The notes: generated from the sequence alone by a model not told the origin. A stretch of 64,000 nt of DNA from F23-B02 sp963625685 (GCA_963625685.1 CAVFTR010000001.1:310001-374000), one strand, 5' to 3'. Shown: positions 15,015 through 23,619, counted from the stretch's first letter. Translations and numbers: made by a program.

Positions 15015-16037
15015 CTATTCGATAAGCATCGCATCGCCGAAGGAGAAGAATCTGTATTCCTCCTCAACGGCCACGGAGTATGCGTGCAGGATATGCTCGC
15101 GCCCTGCGAGCGCCGAGACGAGCATGATAAGCGTGCTCTCCGGCAGATGGAAGTTCGTTATCAGCGCGTCGATGCATTTGAAGCTGTAGCCGGGGTAAAT
15201 GAATATATTCGTCCAGCCGGAGGACGCTTTCATAGTGCCGTCGTCCTGCGCAAAGCTCTCGAGCGTGCGGCAGGAGGTCGTTCCTACGGCTATGACTCTG
15301 CCTCCGTTTTTCCTGGTCTCGTTTATGATATCCGCCGTCTCCTGCGGGATCATGCAGAACTCTGAATGCATCTCATGCTCTTCTATTTTTTCGGCCTTGA
15401 CGGGTCTGAAGGTACCGAGCCCGACGTGCAGCGTAACGAAGCAGGTCTTCACGCCCATGTCCTCGATCTCCTTGAGCAGCTCCTTTGTAAAATGCAGCCC
15501 TGCCGTCGGCGCGGCGGCGCTGCCGAGCTCGCGCGAGTACACTGTCTGATAGCGCTCGGAGTCCTGAAGCTCCTCCTTTATATACGGCGGCAGAGGCATT
15601 TTGCCGAGCTTTTCAAGCTTTTCGAGGAAAACACCTTCAAAGTGGAACTTTACTATCCTGTTCCCGCCGTCGGCGACGCTCATTACCGTAGCCGTAAGCT
15701 CGCCGTCGCCGAAGCTGAGCTCCGTTCCGGGCTTTGTCTTTCTGCCGGGGCGGCTCAGGCACTCCCAGCAGCCGTCGCCGAGGTCGCGCAGCAGCACGAG
15801 CTCCACAAGGCCGCCGCTCAGCCGCGAGCCGATGAGCCGAGCCGGAAGGACGCGCGAGTCGTTCATCACGAGGCAGTCGCCCTTTTTGAGATACTTCGTT
15901 ATATCATGAAAATGCCCGTGCTCTATCTCGCCGGTATTTTTATCAAGATGCAGAAGGCGCGAGGCGTCGCGCCTTTCAAGGGGCGTCTGGGCGATCAGCC
16001 GCTCCGGCAGGTAAAAGTCAAAATCCGATTTATTCAT
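15015..16037 (-). CDS. queA: S-adenosylmethionine:tRNA ribosyltransferase-isomerase QueA
   Basis: Converts preQ1-tRNA to epoxyqueuosine-tRNA using the ribosyl part of SAM. 340 residues from the ATG at 16037, chosen because GGAG lies 9 nt upstream; an ATG five codons earlier overlaps that SD. Family motifs are FYLPERLIAQTP, MNDSRVLPARL, TAGLHFT, HVGLGTF and LITNFHLPESTLIMLV. It has its own promoter and is divergent from dapA. Confidence 0.97.
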   Translation of the reverse strand: MNKSDFDFYLPERLIAQTPLERRDASRLLHLDKNTGEIEHGHFHDITKYLKKGDCLVMNDSRVLPARLIGSRLSGGLVELVLLRDLGDGCWECLSRPGRKTKPGTELSFGDGELTATVMSVADGGNRIVKFHFEGVFLEKLEKLGKMPLPPYIKEELQDSERYQTVYSRELGSAAAPTAGLHFTKELLKEIEDMGVKTCFVTLHVGLGTFRPVKAEKIEEHEMHSEFCMIPQETADIINETRKNGGRVIAVGTTSCRTLESFAQDDGTMKASSGWTNIFIYPGYSFKCIDALITNFHLPESTLIMLVSALAGREHILHAYSVAVEEEYRFFSFGDAMLIE

Positions 16038-16069
16038 TAGACCGTGCTCCATTTATATATTGAGTTATC

Positions 16070-16098
16070 ATTATAATACAAAAGCCGCAATAATTCAA
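16070..16098 (-). promoter_or_regulatory. Sigma-A-type promoter of queA-tgt
   Basis: Minus strand: TTGAAT (16093-16098), 17-bp spacer, TATAAT (16070-16075). Confidence 0.75.
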
Positions 16099-16159
16099 CA
16101 GCGCATATATCGCAGTCCGCTGGCATAATGTTTAAGGATATTATGATTGGAGGTACGTC

Positions 16160-17059
16160 ATGTTCAAAGCTCCGATATTCAAGGGCTCATGCACCGCGAT
16201 AGTCACGCCGTTTGACGATAACGGCATCGATCTTGATATGATGGGCAGGCTCATAGACTTTCAGTACGCAGGCGGAACGGCGGCTGTCGTAGTATGCGGA
16301 ACGACCGGTGAAAATGCGACGATGAGCCAATATGAGCATGAACAGCTCATAGAATTCTGCTGCCGGTATAACGACGGTCGCATGAAGATGATCGCCGGCA
16401 TAGGCAGCAACGATACGAAAAAGGCGCTCGGCTTTGCAAAATGCGCGCTCAGATGCAATGCCGACGGCGTGCTCATGGTAACGCCGTACTACAACAAGGC
16501 CACGCAGGACGGCCTTATAAGACACTTTACATACGTGGCCGACAGGGCGGATATCCCTATGATAGTTTATAACGTTCCCTCGAGAACGGGCGTAGGGATA
16601 AAGCTTGAGACCTACATCGAGCTGGCAAAGCACCCGAACATAAACGGAGTCAAGGAGGCCTCGGGCGATATGAGCCTGTTTGCCGCGACAAGAGCCGAGT
16701 GCGGCAGCGATCTGCACATATGGAGCGGCAATGACGACAACACCGTTGCGATGATGGCGCTCGGCGCGCTGGGAGTCATATCCGTCGCTTCAAACGTGGC
16801 GCCCGCCGCGGTGACAAAGCTGTGCCGGCTCTGTCTCGACGGGGACTTTGATCAGGCCCGGCAGCTGAACTTCAAATATTCCCGCCTGTTCTCCGACCTT
16901 TTCATCGAAACCAACCCCATCCCGGTAAAGGCCGCAATGCGCATGATCGGCTTTGACTGCGGGCAGCTTCGTCTGCCGCTGACCGAGATAGCGCCCGAGC
17001 ATTTGCAGCGCCTTGCCGGCAGCATGCGCGCCTGCGGCATAGCGGTAAAAGCGGAGTAG
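16160..17059 (+). CDS. dapA: 4-hydroxy-tetrahydrodipicolinate synthase
   Basis: Class I aldolase of the lysine/diaminopimelate pathway, condensing pyruvate with aspartate semialdehyde; the pathway also feeds spore dipicolinate. 299 residues with CGTTGENATMS, the active-site Tyr in VYNVPSRTG, and the Schiff-base Lys in NGVKEASGD. GGAGG lies 6 nt before the ATG. No clear promoter: TATTAT at 16139 lacks a good -35. Other aldolases of this superfamily are possible, but the motifs and length fit DapA. Confidence 0.92.
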   Translation: MFKAPIFKGSCTAIVTPFDDNGIDLDMMGRLIDFQYAGGTAAVVVCGTTGENATMSQYEHEQLIEFCCRYNDGRMKMIAGIGSNDTKKALGFAKCALRCNADGVLMVTPYYNKATQDGLIRHFTYVADRADIPMIVYNVPSRTGVGIKLETYIELAKHPNINGVKEASGDMSLFAATRAECGSDLHIWSGNDDNTVAMMALGALGVISVASNVAPAAVTKLCRLCLDGDFDQARQLNFKYSRLFSDLFIETNPIPVKAAMRMIGFDCGQLRLPLTEIAPEHLQRLAGSMRACGIAVKAE

Positions 17060-17067
17060 AAACGACA

Positions 17068-17095
17068 CAAGGCATTGGAGTCTTCCAATGCCTTG
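17068..17095. terminator. Hairpin between convergent dapA and UPF0340 genes
   Basis: CAAGGCATTGGA pairs with TCCAATGCCTTG around GTCT. The T-tracts are weak on both sides. Confidence 0.65.
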
Positions 17096-17101
17096 GATCA
17101 T

Positions 17102-17644
17102 TTATTCCGGATAGTGCGCCCTGATGCCGCCTATGAGTTTCGGCCTCGTGTAGGCCGCTGTGACGAGCGCGTCGCCTATCTGCTTTACAGACAGCCTGAG
17201 CGGAACGGCTACCTCCTTCAGGTGCATGCCTATAAGCGTGCAGCCGATGTCCATACCCGCGTGAGCCCTGACATGCTCGACCATTACGGGCTCGCGCAGC
17301 CTGTCGTAAACGGCTGTGCCGAACGAGCCTCCGGCCTTGGGCATGGGTCTTACGCAGACCTCCTCGAGCATATATTTTTCCGCGGCCTCGCGTTCGATGA
17401 CGAGCGCGCGGTTGAGATGCTCGCAGCACTGCGCGGCAAGATATATACCATTATCGTTGAGCACCCTGAGTATGGCGTCCGCGACGGCGGCGCCCGTTTC
17501 CGGGGACGAGCCCTTGCCTATGCGCTCGCCGAGTATCTCGCTTGAAGAGCAGCCGACGACCACGATCGAGCCCTTTTTGAGCTTTGCCTTTTCAAGCAGC
17601 TCCCTGACCGCGCTTTCGGTTTCGCTTATTATCTGTTCATACAT
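17102..17644 (-). CDS. UPF0340 (YwlG/TIGR01440) family protein
   Basis: 180 residues from the ATG at 17644, chosen because AGGAG lies 9 nt upstream; an ATG three codons earlier abuts the SD. Family-like segments are VVVGCSSSEILGERIGKGSS, CCEHLNRALVIER, RPMPKAGGSFGTA and HAGMDIGCTLIGMHL. Soluble, with no known biochemical role. Divergent from the DUF3048 gene. Confidence 0.88.
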   Translation of the reverse strand: MYEQIISETESAVRELLEKAKLKKGSIVVVGCSSSEILGERIGKGSSPETGAAVADAILRVLNDNGIYLAAQCCEHLNRALVIEREAAEKYMLEEVCVRPMPKAGGSFGTAVYDRLREPVMVEHVRAHAGMDIGCTLIGMHLKEVAVPLRLSVKQIGDALVTAAYTRPKLIGGIRAHYPE

Positions 17645-17687
17645 TGTGATCATCTCCTGCCTGCAATATTAGCACACTTTCGGCGGT

Positions 17688-17716
17688 TTGACAATATGGC
17701 CGGCAAATAGTATAAT
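17688..17716 (+). promoter_or_regulatory. Consensus sigma-A promoter of the DUF3048 gene
   Basis: TTGACA (17688-17693), 17-bp spacer, TATAAT (17711-17716). Both boxes match fully. Confidence 0.85.
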
Positions 17717-17766
17717 GAATATGCCATTTTTCAAAGCAAATATACAAAATGTGAGGTGTTTCGATT

Positions 17767-18840
17767 TTGAAGAGAATATTGGCGCTTGTTCTGTCAGTGA
17801 TCATGGTGCTGTGCCTGCTTGCCGGCTGCGGCAAGGATGAGGAGCAGAAAGCCACCGCGCCCGACGTGAACGGCGAAGGCCTTAACCAGAACGAGACGAC
17901 ATCCGGACCTATCAATCCACTGACGGGCGAGGCAGTCAGCGAGGACGAAAGCGATCTGCGTCCGTACTGTGTTATGATAAATAACCACCCCGACGCGCGT
18001 CCGGCGGTCGGCCTGTCGCAGGCCTCGATCATCTACGAGGCGCTCGCCGAGGGCGGCATAACCCGTATGATGGCCGTGTTCAACGATGTCGACGGCATAA
18101 CCATCGGCTCGCTGCGCAGCGCAAGGCCCTATTACATCAGCATGGCTCAGGCCTACGACGCGATCTACATCCACGCCGGCGGCAGCGATCAGGCCTATTC
18201 TGACATCAAGTCTCTCGGCATCGACAATATGGACGGCGTCCGCGGCGCACGCGCAGGCGAGGCCTCGAGCTACTACCGCGACCAGACCCGTCTGAGCCAG
18301 GGCAAGAACGTCGAGCACACCCTGTTTGCCGACGGCAGCAAGCTTGCGGCCTTTGCGGCGAATAACTACGATCTCAAGCACGATGACGGCTATGACACGA
18401 CCTACGGTCTGAGCTTTTCGGCCGACGCCGCTTCGCAGTGCAAGAGCTCGACCACGGACTTCACCGTGCCCTACGGCTACTATAAGACCAATTTCAAGTA
18501 CAACGCCGAAAAGAACTGCTACAACGCATACATAAGCGGCACGGAGTACACCGACGGCGGAAATAACAGCTCGATAGACCTTGCAAACGTCATCGTTCTG
18601 AACATCCCGACCAAGACCATCGACAGCTACGGCCGTCAGGCCATGGAGCTCACGGGCTCGGGCACGGGCTACTTCTTCACCGGCGGCAAGTATGTCGAGA
18701 TAAACTGGGCCCGCGCTGACCGTGCGGATAACTTCCACTACACGCTGACAGACGGCACTCCCCTTAACCTGAGCGTCGGCAAGACCTGGATAAGCATCGC
18801 CCCGCTCGACGATACCGACGGCATCGCGTTCAACGCGTAA
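17767..18840 (+). CDS. DUF3048 lipoprotein (YerB-like)
   Basis: 357 residues with a lipoprotein signal (lipobox LLAGC, lipidated Cys near 20). The DUF3048 N-terminal domain includes RPYCVMINNHPDARPAVGLS and the LRSARPYYISMA segment. Its start is a TTG at 17767, placed by AGGTG 8 nt upstream; no ATG is suitably placed. Expected on the outer face of the membrane. YerB-type proteins are widespread in Firmicutes; function is unsettled. Driven by a consensus promoter and closed by a strong terminator. Confidence 0.88.
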   Translation: MKRILALVLSVIMVLCLLAGCGKDEEQKATAPDVNGEGLNQNETTSGPINPLTGEAVSEDESDLRPYCVMINNHPDARPAVGLSQASIIYEALAEGGITRMMAVFNDVDGITIGSLRSARPYYISMAQAYDAIYIHAGGSDQAYSDIKSLGIDNMDGVRGARAGEASSYYRDQTRLSQGKNVEHTLFADGSKLAAFAANNYDLKHDDGYDTTYGLSFSADAASQCKSSTTDFTVPYGYYKTNFKYNAEKNCYNAYISGTEYTDGGNNSSIDLANVIVLNIPTKTIDSYGRQAMELTGSGTGYFFTGGKYVEINWARADRADNFHYTLTDGTPLNLSVGKTWISIAPLDDTDGIAFNA

Positions 18841-18851
18841 ACAGCAAAACA

Positions 18852-18888
18852 AATAAGCTCCGGAGCGACGCTCCGGAGCTTATTTTTA
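18852..18888 (+). terminator. Intrinsic terminator of the DUF3048 gene
   Basis: AATAAGCTCCGGAGC pairs with GCTCCGGAGCTTATT around a 3-nt loop, followed by TTTAT. Symmetric enough to work on both strands. Confidence 0.9.
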
Positions 18889-19125
18889 TCTCATGTTATG
18901 CTGCATTATCTTCCGAAGAGCTTATCGAAGAAGCTCTTGAAGCTATTAAATGAATCCTGGAAAAATGCGCGGATGGTATCGGCTGTGGAGCGAGTCGCGC
19001 CGCAGTCGGTGCAGGTGTTGCCCTTGTAGTGATGGCCCGTCGCCTCGATGACCTCGCCCTGAGATATCGTCTCGCCGCAGATCGTACATACCTCGTCGCC
19101 GGTATAGCCGGGGTCGGTGCAGGTC
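18889..19125. repeat. LRR cassette 1: conserved 3' module
   Basis: Runs from the sequence just past the DUF3048 terminator through the last ~70 codons of the LRR gene. It is nearly identical (about nine in ten bases by eye) to 61914-62150. It encodes the cysteine module and Phe-rich tail. Confidence 0.85.
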
Positions 19126-20642
19126 GCGGGCTTGGCGTTTACGAGCTCGGTGACGTGCTCATGGTAGTTGTAGTGGATGGTCGCGTTCAGGAGCTCGTCG
19201 TTGTCCCACCTGTCGATATCAATTGCGTTCCACTGTTCTTCGCTGCCGGTGTAATATATGTCTGTGAGGTTAGGACAATTGTAAAAACCTCCGCTGATGC
19301 TCGTCACACTTTTAGGAATTACAACACTTGTCAGCGCTGTACAGCCTTCGAATGCATAGCCAATTTTCTCTACTCCATCTAAAAGCACAACTTTTTTTAA
19401 GCTCGTGCATTCCCCAAAATCCGAAAAAACGCCATGGCCTAAATAGCTTACACCTCCGGGTATCGTGATTTCCTTAAGACTTGTGCAGTGATAGAAAGCC
19501 CCGCTCCCGATATCCGTCACACTGTCCGGTATTGTGATGCTTTCAAGGCTTGTGCAGCCTTGGAATGCAACCATTCCAATAGTTGTAACACCATTTGGTA
19601 TTGTAACATTTGTAAGGCTCTCACAGCCACAAAATGCAGCTGTGTCAATTTCTGTCACGCCGTCAGGTATCGTAATGTCTATAAGGCTTCTGCACTGATA
19701 GAAGGCTTGCTCACCAATGCTCGTAACACTATCCGGAATTACAACGCCGGTCAATCCTGTGCAGCCGGTAAATGTATAGTCATTTATCCTTGTTATGCCT
19801 TTTGGTAAGTCAATGTTTATTATGCTCGTGCAGCCTTGGAACGCCCCGCTGCCTATGCTAGTCACACTGTTCGGGATCGTTATGTTTATAAGGCTCTCGC
19901 AGCCGCTGAATGTAACATCACTGATGCTTGTTACACCGTTTGGAATTATGTACGAAGGATCTGTTTTTCTTGCCGGATATTTAATTAACTCAGTCTTATC
20001 CTTAGTAAAAAGCACGCCATTTACCGAGGTATAAGCTGTATTGCCTTCCTTTACTTTTATGCTTTCAAGGCTTGTGCAGCCAATAAATGCCTGATTACCG
20101 ATACTCGTTACGCTATCGGGTATTTCTATGCTCGTAAGGTTCGTGCAGCCGAATTGATCGTAGCTGAATGCACTGTCTCCGATGCTCACTACGCCGTCAG
20201 GGATCGTATAAGAAGTATCAGTCTTTCCCTCCGGATATTTGATAAGCTCTGTTTTATCTTTATTAAACAAAACTCCGTTATCAGAACCGTACACCGCATT
20301 TCCAGCTGCAACATTAATGAATTTTAAATTTGAGCTACCCCAAAATGCGCCTAGGTGAATACTCGTCACGCTGTTTGGAATCGTGATGCTTGTCAAATCT
20401 GGTATCCAGTTAAATGCCATCACACCAATACTTGTCACTGCAACGCCATCAATTTCTGCTGGAATAACCGCTTCCGTTACTGATTTATCGCAGTATGTTA
20501 TTTCTCCTGTCGGTTTATAAAAATAAATATTGCCGCCGGTGACCTCATAAGCAACAATATCATCCTCCGCCAGCACTGCGGTTGGCACAAGCGACACGAC
20601 CATCAGCAGCACGAGCAGCAGGCTCAGTATTCGTTTCTTCAT
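18906..20642 (-). CDS. Secreted BspA-type leucine-rich repeat protein (LRR cassette 1)
   Basis: 578 residues. A Sec signal peptide (about 1-25, cleavage near VLA-E) is followed by about 420 residues of BspA/LRR_5 repeats of the form SVTSIGxxAFxxCxSLxxITIP. Then comes a cysteine module (ATCTDPGYTGDEVCTICGE, TGHHYKGNTCTDCG) and an amphipathic Phe-rich tail (FFQDSFNSFKSFFDKLFGR). No LPXTG or S-layer anchor is visible. The signal peptide, cysteine module and tail match the protein at 61932-63524, while the centre is unrelated in repeat type. GGGAGG lies before the ATG. The central coding DNA is clearly more AT-rich than its ends. BspA repeats often mediate adhesion; the ligand here is unknown. 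Confidence 0.9.
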   Translation of the reverse strand: MKKRILSLLLVLLMVVSLVPTAVLAEDDIVAYEVTGGNIYFYKPTGEITYCDKSVTEAVIPAEIDGVAVTSIGVMAFNWIPDLTSITIPNSVTSIHLGAFWGSSNLKFINVAAGNAVYGSDNGVLFNKDKTELIKYPEGKTDTSYTIPDGVVSIGDSAFSYDQFGCTNLTSIEIPDSVTSIGNQAFIGCTSLESIKVKEGNTAYTSVNGVLFTKDKTELIKYPARKTDPSYIIPNGVTSISDVTFSGCESLINITIPNSVTSIGSGAFQGCTSIINIDLPKGITRINDYTFTGCTGLTGVVIPDSVTSIGEQAFYQCRSLIDITIPDGVTEIDTAAFCGCESLTNVTIPNGVTTIGMVAFQGCTSLESITIPDSVTDIGSGAFYHCTSLKEITIPGGVSYLGHGVFSDFGECTSLKKVVLLDGVEKIGYAFEGCTALTSVVIPKSVTSISGGFYNCPNLTDIYYTGSEEQWNAIDIDRWDNDELLNATIHYNYHEHVTELVNAKPATCTDPGYTGDEVCTICGETISQGEVIEATGHHYKGNTCTDCGATRSTADTIRAFFQDSFNSFKSFFDKLFGR

Positions 20643-20668
20643 TGTTTTCCTCCCGTTTTTTCACGCGT

Positions 20669-20696
20669 ACTGTCACAAGGTATACCTTTTGACAGT
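20669..20696. promoter_or_regulatory. Proximal palindrome of LRR cassette 1
   Basis: 28-bp palindrome with one mismatch, half-site ACTGTCA(A/C)AAGGTA, centred at 20682.5 and 27 bp before the LRR start codon. Candidate operator or RNA hairpin. Confidence 0.8.
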
Positions 20697-20822
20697 GAAG
20701 TGATTTACATATTCCAAGCGGTCAAAAATGCTGATTTTTATAAAACCGCCGTAATTTTCGGGAAATTTCGGGGCAAAGTATTGCAATTTTGACTATTTTC
20801 AGTTATCATGACATTAGAAAAA

Positions 20823-20858
20823 CGCAGCTGTCAAAAGGTATACCTTTTGACAGCTGCG
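20823..20858. promoter_or_regulatory. Distal palindrome of LRR cassette 1
   Basis: Perfect 36-bp palindrome, half-site CGCAGCTGTCAAAAGGTA, centred at 20840.5, flanked by A-run and T-run. It could fold as a two-way terminator, but it also shares its core with the proximal copy 158 bp away. Confidence 0.85.
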
Positions 20859-20871
20859 GTTTTTTATATTT

Positions 20872-20908
20872 TGGCGCAAAAAACCGGCAGAGGAAGCTCT
20901 GCCGGTTT
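20872..20908 (-). terminator. Intrinsic terminator of ribF
   Basis: Minus strand: AAACCGGCAGAG pairs with CTCTGCCGGTTT around a 4-nt loop, followed by TTTTGCGCC. Confidence 0.85.
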
Positions 20909-20918
20909 GGTCTTTAAT

Positions 20919-21815
20919 TTACTTTAGGCTACCGAAATACTCGCGGGTGGTCTGCGCGTCATGCTTTATCTGGGCCGAGAGCTCCGAGAGGTCTTCAAAC
21001 CTGCGCTCGGGACGCAGAAATTTATAGAAGTCGATGCGCACCTTATGGCCGTAGAGATTTCCGCGGAAATCGAGCAGGAAGCTCTCGACATTGACGCTGC
21101 CCGAGTCGCTCACGGTCGGGCGGACGCCGACATTCGTCACCGACAGGTACTCCCGGCCGTCGATATAGGCCCTGGCCGCGTAAACGCCGTGGCGCGGGAC
21201 GATAACGCCCTGCGGAAAGCCCATGTTGATTGTCGGCGTGCCCATCTTCGTCCCGAGGCGGTAGCCGCTGCGGACATGATCGGTGAGCGTGTGCGGATGG
21301 CCGAGGTACTCATTGGCCTTTTCCATCTCGCCGCTTTCGATGAGCTCGCGGATGAGCGTTGAGCTGACGATGACTCCGTCGCGGCGCACGGCAGGTATGA
21401 TATCGCAGCCTATGCCGCGCTCTGCGCAGTATTCCTTAAGCTTTGCGGCCGTGCCGAGGCCCTTGTGGCCGAAGCAGAAATCATGCCCGACGACGATCCA
21501 GCGCAGGTCCATTTCGTCGATGAGCCCGTCGATGAAGTCCTTCCAGTCCATGCACATGACACGGCGGCTGAAGTGGACGACGACGACCTCGTCGATGCCG
21601 AAGCAGCGCTTTAAAATGTTGACCCTGTCCTCGGCGCTGTTTATCAGCGGCACGGTCTTGTTGAAAACAAGATTGTCCGGGTGAACGTCGAACGTGAGCA
21701 CCGCAGGCTCAGCCCCGGTCTCCTGCGCGCGCTGCTTTATCATGTTTATCAGCGCCGCGTGCCCGACGTGGATGCCGTCAAAAAAACCGAGCGCCATTAC
21801 CTTCTGTTTTGTCAT
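20919..21815 (-). CDS. ribF: Bifunctional riboflavin kinase/FAD synthetase RibF
   Basis: Makes FMN and then FAD from riboflavin. 298 residues from the ATG at 21815 (GAGG 7 nt upstream; start overlaps the truB stop by one base). The adenylyltransferase domain shows GFFDGIHVGHAAL, GHDFCFGHKGLG and SSTLIRELI. The kinase domain shows KMGTPTINM, the family segment HGVYAA, and GVRPTV. Last gene of the infB-rbfA-nrnA-truB-ribF run, closed by a terminator. Confidence 0.96.
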   Translation of the reverse strand: MTKQKVMALGFFDGIHVGHAALINMIKQRAQETGAEPAVLTFDVHPDNLVFNKTVPLINSAEDRVNILKRCFGIDEVVVVHFSRRVMCMDWKDFIDGLIDEMDLRWIVVGHDFCFGHKGLGTAAKLKEYCAERGIGCDIIPAVRRDGVIVSSTLIRELIESGEMEKANEYLGHPHTLTDHVRSGYRLGTKMGTPTINMGFPQGVIVPRHGVYAARAYIDGREYLSVTNVGVRPTVSDSGSVNVESFLLDFRGNLYGHKVRIDFYKFLRPERRFEDLSELSAQIKHDAQTTREYFGSLK

Positions 21816-22690
21816 CAGCTTACCTCGAAAAAGCTCTTGATAGTTTTGAGCCTTCCGTCTCCGACCCTGCCGAGGAGCAGAAATTCGCCGGAGTCGGAAT
21901 AGACCCTGTAGTCGCCGTCTTCGGCGGAGCATTTGATGATATTGCCGTTTTTAAGGCGTTTTGCCGCGCTTTCACTGACGCTCAGCTCAGGGCAAGACGC
22001 AAACAGCGTGTCCACCGGCAGGAGGATATCTGACAGCCTGCCCTCCCGCACCGCGGCCTCTATGGCCTCGAGGCTGTGCGCTTCATCGAGCGAAAACGCT
22101 CCGGCCCGCGTCCTGCGCAGTGAGCTCATGCAGGCTCCGCAGCCGAGCAGATCACCTATATCGCTGCACAGCGTACGCACATACGTGCCCTTTGAGCAGC
22201 TTATCCTCAAAAGATAGCCGCCTCCGTCGGCGCCGGCGACGTCGATGGAGGATATTTTGATTTTCCGCGGGGCGCGCTCGACGCTCTCCCCTCTTCGCGC
22301 AAGCTCGTACAGCTTTTTTCCGCCGAGCTTTATCGCCGAGTACATGGGCGGTATCTGCTCGATATCGCCGATGAAATGTGAGGCGGCCTCGCGCACGGCC
22401 TTCTCATCCGGGAGCGCGGCGCTGCTGCGGGCAATGACGTTTCCCGTGATATCCTGCGTGTCGGTGCTCAGGCCGAGGCGCAGCCCGGCGATATACTCCT
22501 TGCTGTCGGCCTCTGCAAACTCAACGGCTCGCGTGGCTCTGCCGGCGAATACGACCAGAAGTCCCGTCGCGAGCGGGTCGAGCGTGCCCGAGTGTCCGAT
22601 GCGCCGCTCGTGCAGGACGCCGCGCAGCTTTGCAACTACGTCATGGCTCGTCCAGTCCCGCGGCTTATCGACAAGGATGATGCCGTTCAT
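21815..22690 (-). CDS. truB: tRNA pseudouridine(55) synthase TruB
   Basis: Makes pseudouridine 55 in the T-loop. 291 residues from the ATG at 22690 (GAGG 7 nt upstream). The catalytic Asp lies in IGHSGTLDPLATG, and KEYIAGLRLG and SKGTYVRTLCSDIG are family motifs. A 37-codon upstream extension in frame has no SD and unrelated sequence. It overlaps nrnA by one base (TGATG). Confidence 0.96.
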   Translation of the reverse strand: MNGIILVDKPRDWTSHDVVAKLRGVLHERRIGHSGTLDPLATGLLVVFAGRATRAVEFAEADSKEYIAGLRLGLSTDTQDITGNVIARSSAALPDEKAVREAASHFIGDIEQIPPMYSAIKLGGKKLYELARRGESVERAPRKIKISSIDVAGADGGGYLLRISCSKGTYVRTLCSDIGDLLGCGACMSSLRRTRAGAFSLDEAHSLEAIEAAVREGRLSDILLPVDTLFASCPELSVSESAAKRLKNGNIIKCSAEDGDYRVYSDSGEFLLLGRVGDGRLKTIKSFFEVS

Positions 22691-23619
22691 CAGAGCACCT
22701 CGCCTATCGCGTCTGCGAGCAGCCGCAGCGTATCCTCCGGAGACGCCTCTACAGTGCAGCCCGAGGCCATCCTGTGTCCGCCGCCGCCGAAGCGGGCGCA
22801 CAGTGCGCTGCTGTCAAAGGTCTCGTTCGATCTGACGGAGACCTTGCACTTATTGTCGTCGATCTCGCGTATGACCAGGCTCACGACGCAGCCCTCGACC
22901 CTGCCGGGGATACCGGCAATATCGTCGCAGTCGTTTTCCGAAGCACCGGCGTCGAGCATCATTCTGCGCGTGACAGTCGCGGCGACGAGCCTGCCGTCGT
23001 AGAAATAGCTCAGGCCCGAAAGTATGCCGCCCTCGAGCGTCATGCGCGCACGGGATACCTGGCGGAAGAGGTCGAAGTTCAGCCTCTTCACGTCGGCGCC
23101 GAAGCTCAGAAGCTCGCTTGCTGCGGCAAAGGTCTCGCTCGTTACGTTGGCGTAGCGGAAGCAGCCGCAGTCGGTGGAGACGGCCATGTACAGAAGACTC
23201 GCCTCCTCGGCTGTGACGCCGCCGCACAGCTCCTTTATTACCTCCAGCACTATCTCGCCGCAGGAAGCCCTGCCGCCGTCGAGCAGCAGCCGGGCGGCGT
23301 AATTTGAGTTTGACGGATGATGGTCTATGCAGAGGTCGACCTCTCCGCTGAAGCCGTGCGGCAGCATATGCGCCTCGGCGACGTCGACAGCCACCGTGCA
23401 GGCATGGTCAGTGTCGGACGAGATATAGTCTCTTACGTACTTGAGATATTTCGGCGTGATATCCGGATTATCATAAAGCGCGGCTTTTTTCCCCGATCTG
23501 CGCAGAGCCGAGCACAATGCGGCAGCTCCGCCGAGCGTATCGCCGTCGGGCCGGACATGCGTTAAAAGCAGGATATCGTCATGCTCTTTAAGCCACGCGG
23601 CACATTCTCTGATGTTCAT
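22690..23619 (-). CDS. nrnA: Bifunctional oligoribonuclease/PAP phosphatase NrnA (DHH/DHHA1)
   Basis: Degrades short RNA oligomers and can dephosphorylate 3'-phosphoadenosine 5'-phosphate. 309 residues. The DHH metal motifs are THVRPDGDTLGG, VDVAEA, LCIDHHPSN and STDCGCFRYAN. The C-terminal DHHA1 Gly-rich loop is GGGGHRMASG. It overlaps rbfA by 4 bases, the usual order in Firmicutes. Confidence 0.94.
   Translation of the reverse strand: MNIRECAAWLKEHDDILLLTHVRPDGDTLGGAAALCSALRRSGKKAALYDNPDITPKYLKYVRDYISSDTDHACTVAVDVAEAHMLPHGFSGEVDLCIDHHPSNSNYAARLLLDGGRASCGEIVLEVIKELCGGVTAEEASLLYMAVSTDCGCFRYANVTSETFAAASELLSFGADVKRLNFDLFRQVSRARMTLEGGILSGLSYFYDGRLVAATVTRRMMLDAGASENDCDDIAGIPGRVEGCVVSLVIREIDDNKCKVSVRSNETFDSSALCARFGGGGHRMASGCTVEASPEDTLRLLADAIGEVL

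Noticed and set aside
20669..20858. Palindromes as ends of a transposable element
   Set aside because: No transposase, no target-site duplication seen, and the palindromes lie only at the promoter side of each cassette.
20643..20918. FMN riboswitch near ribF
   Set aside because: This region is downstream of ribF; it contains the ribF terminator and the LRR promoter region, and no RFN-like fold was seen.
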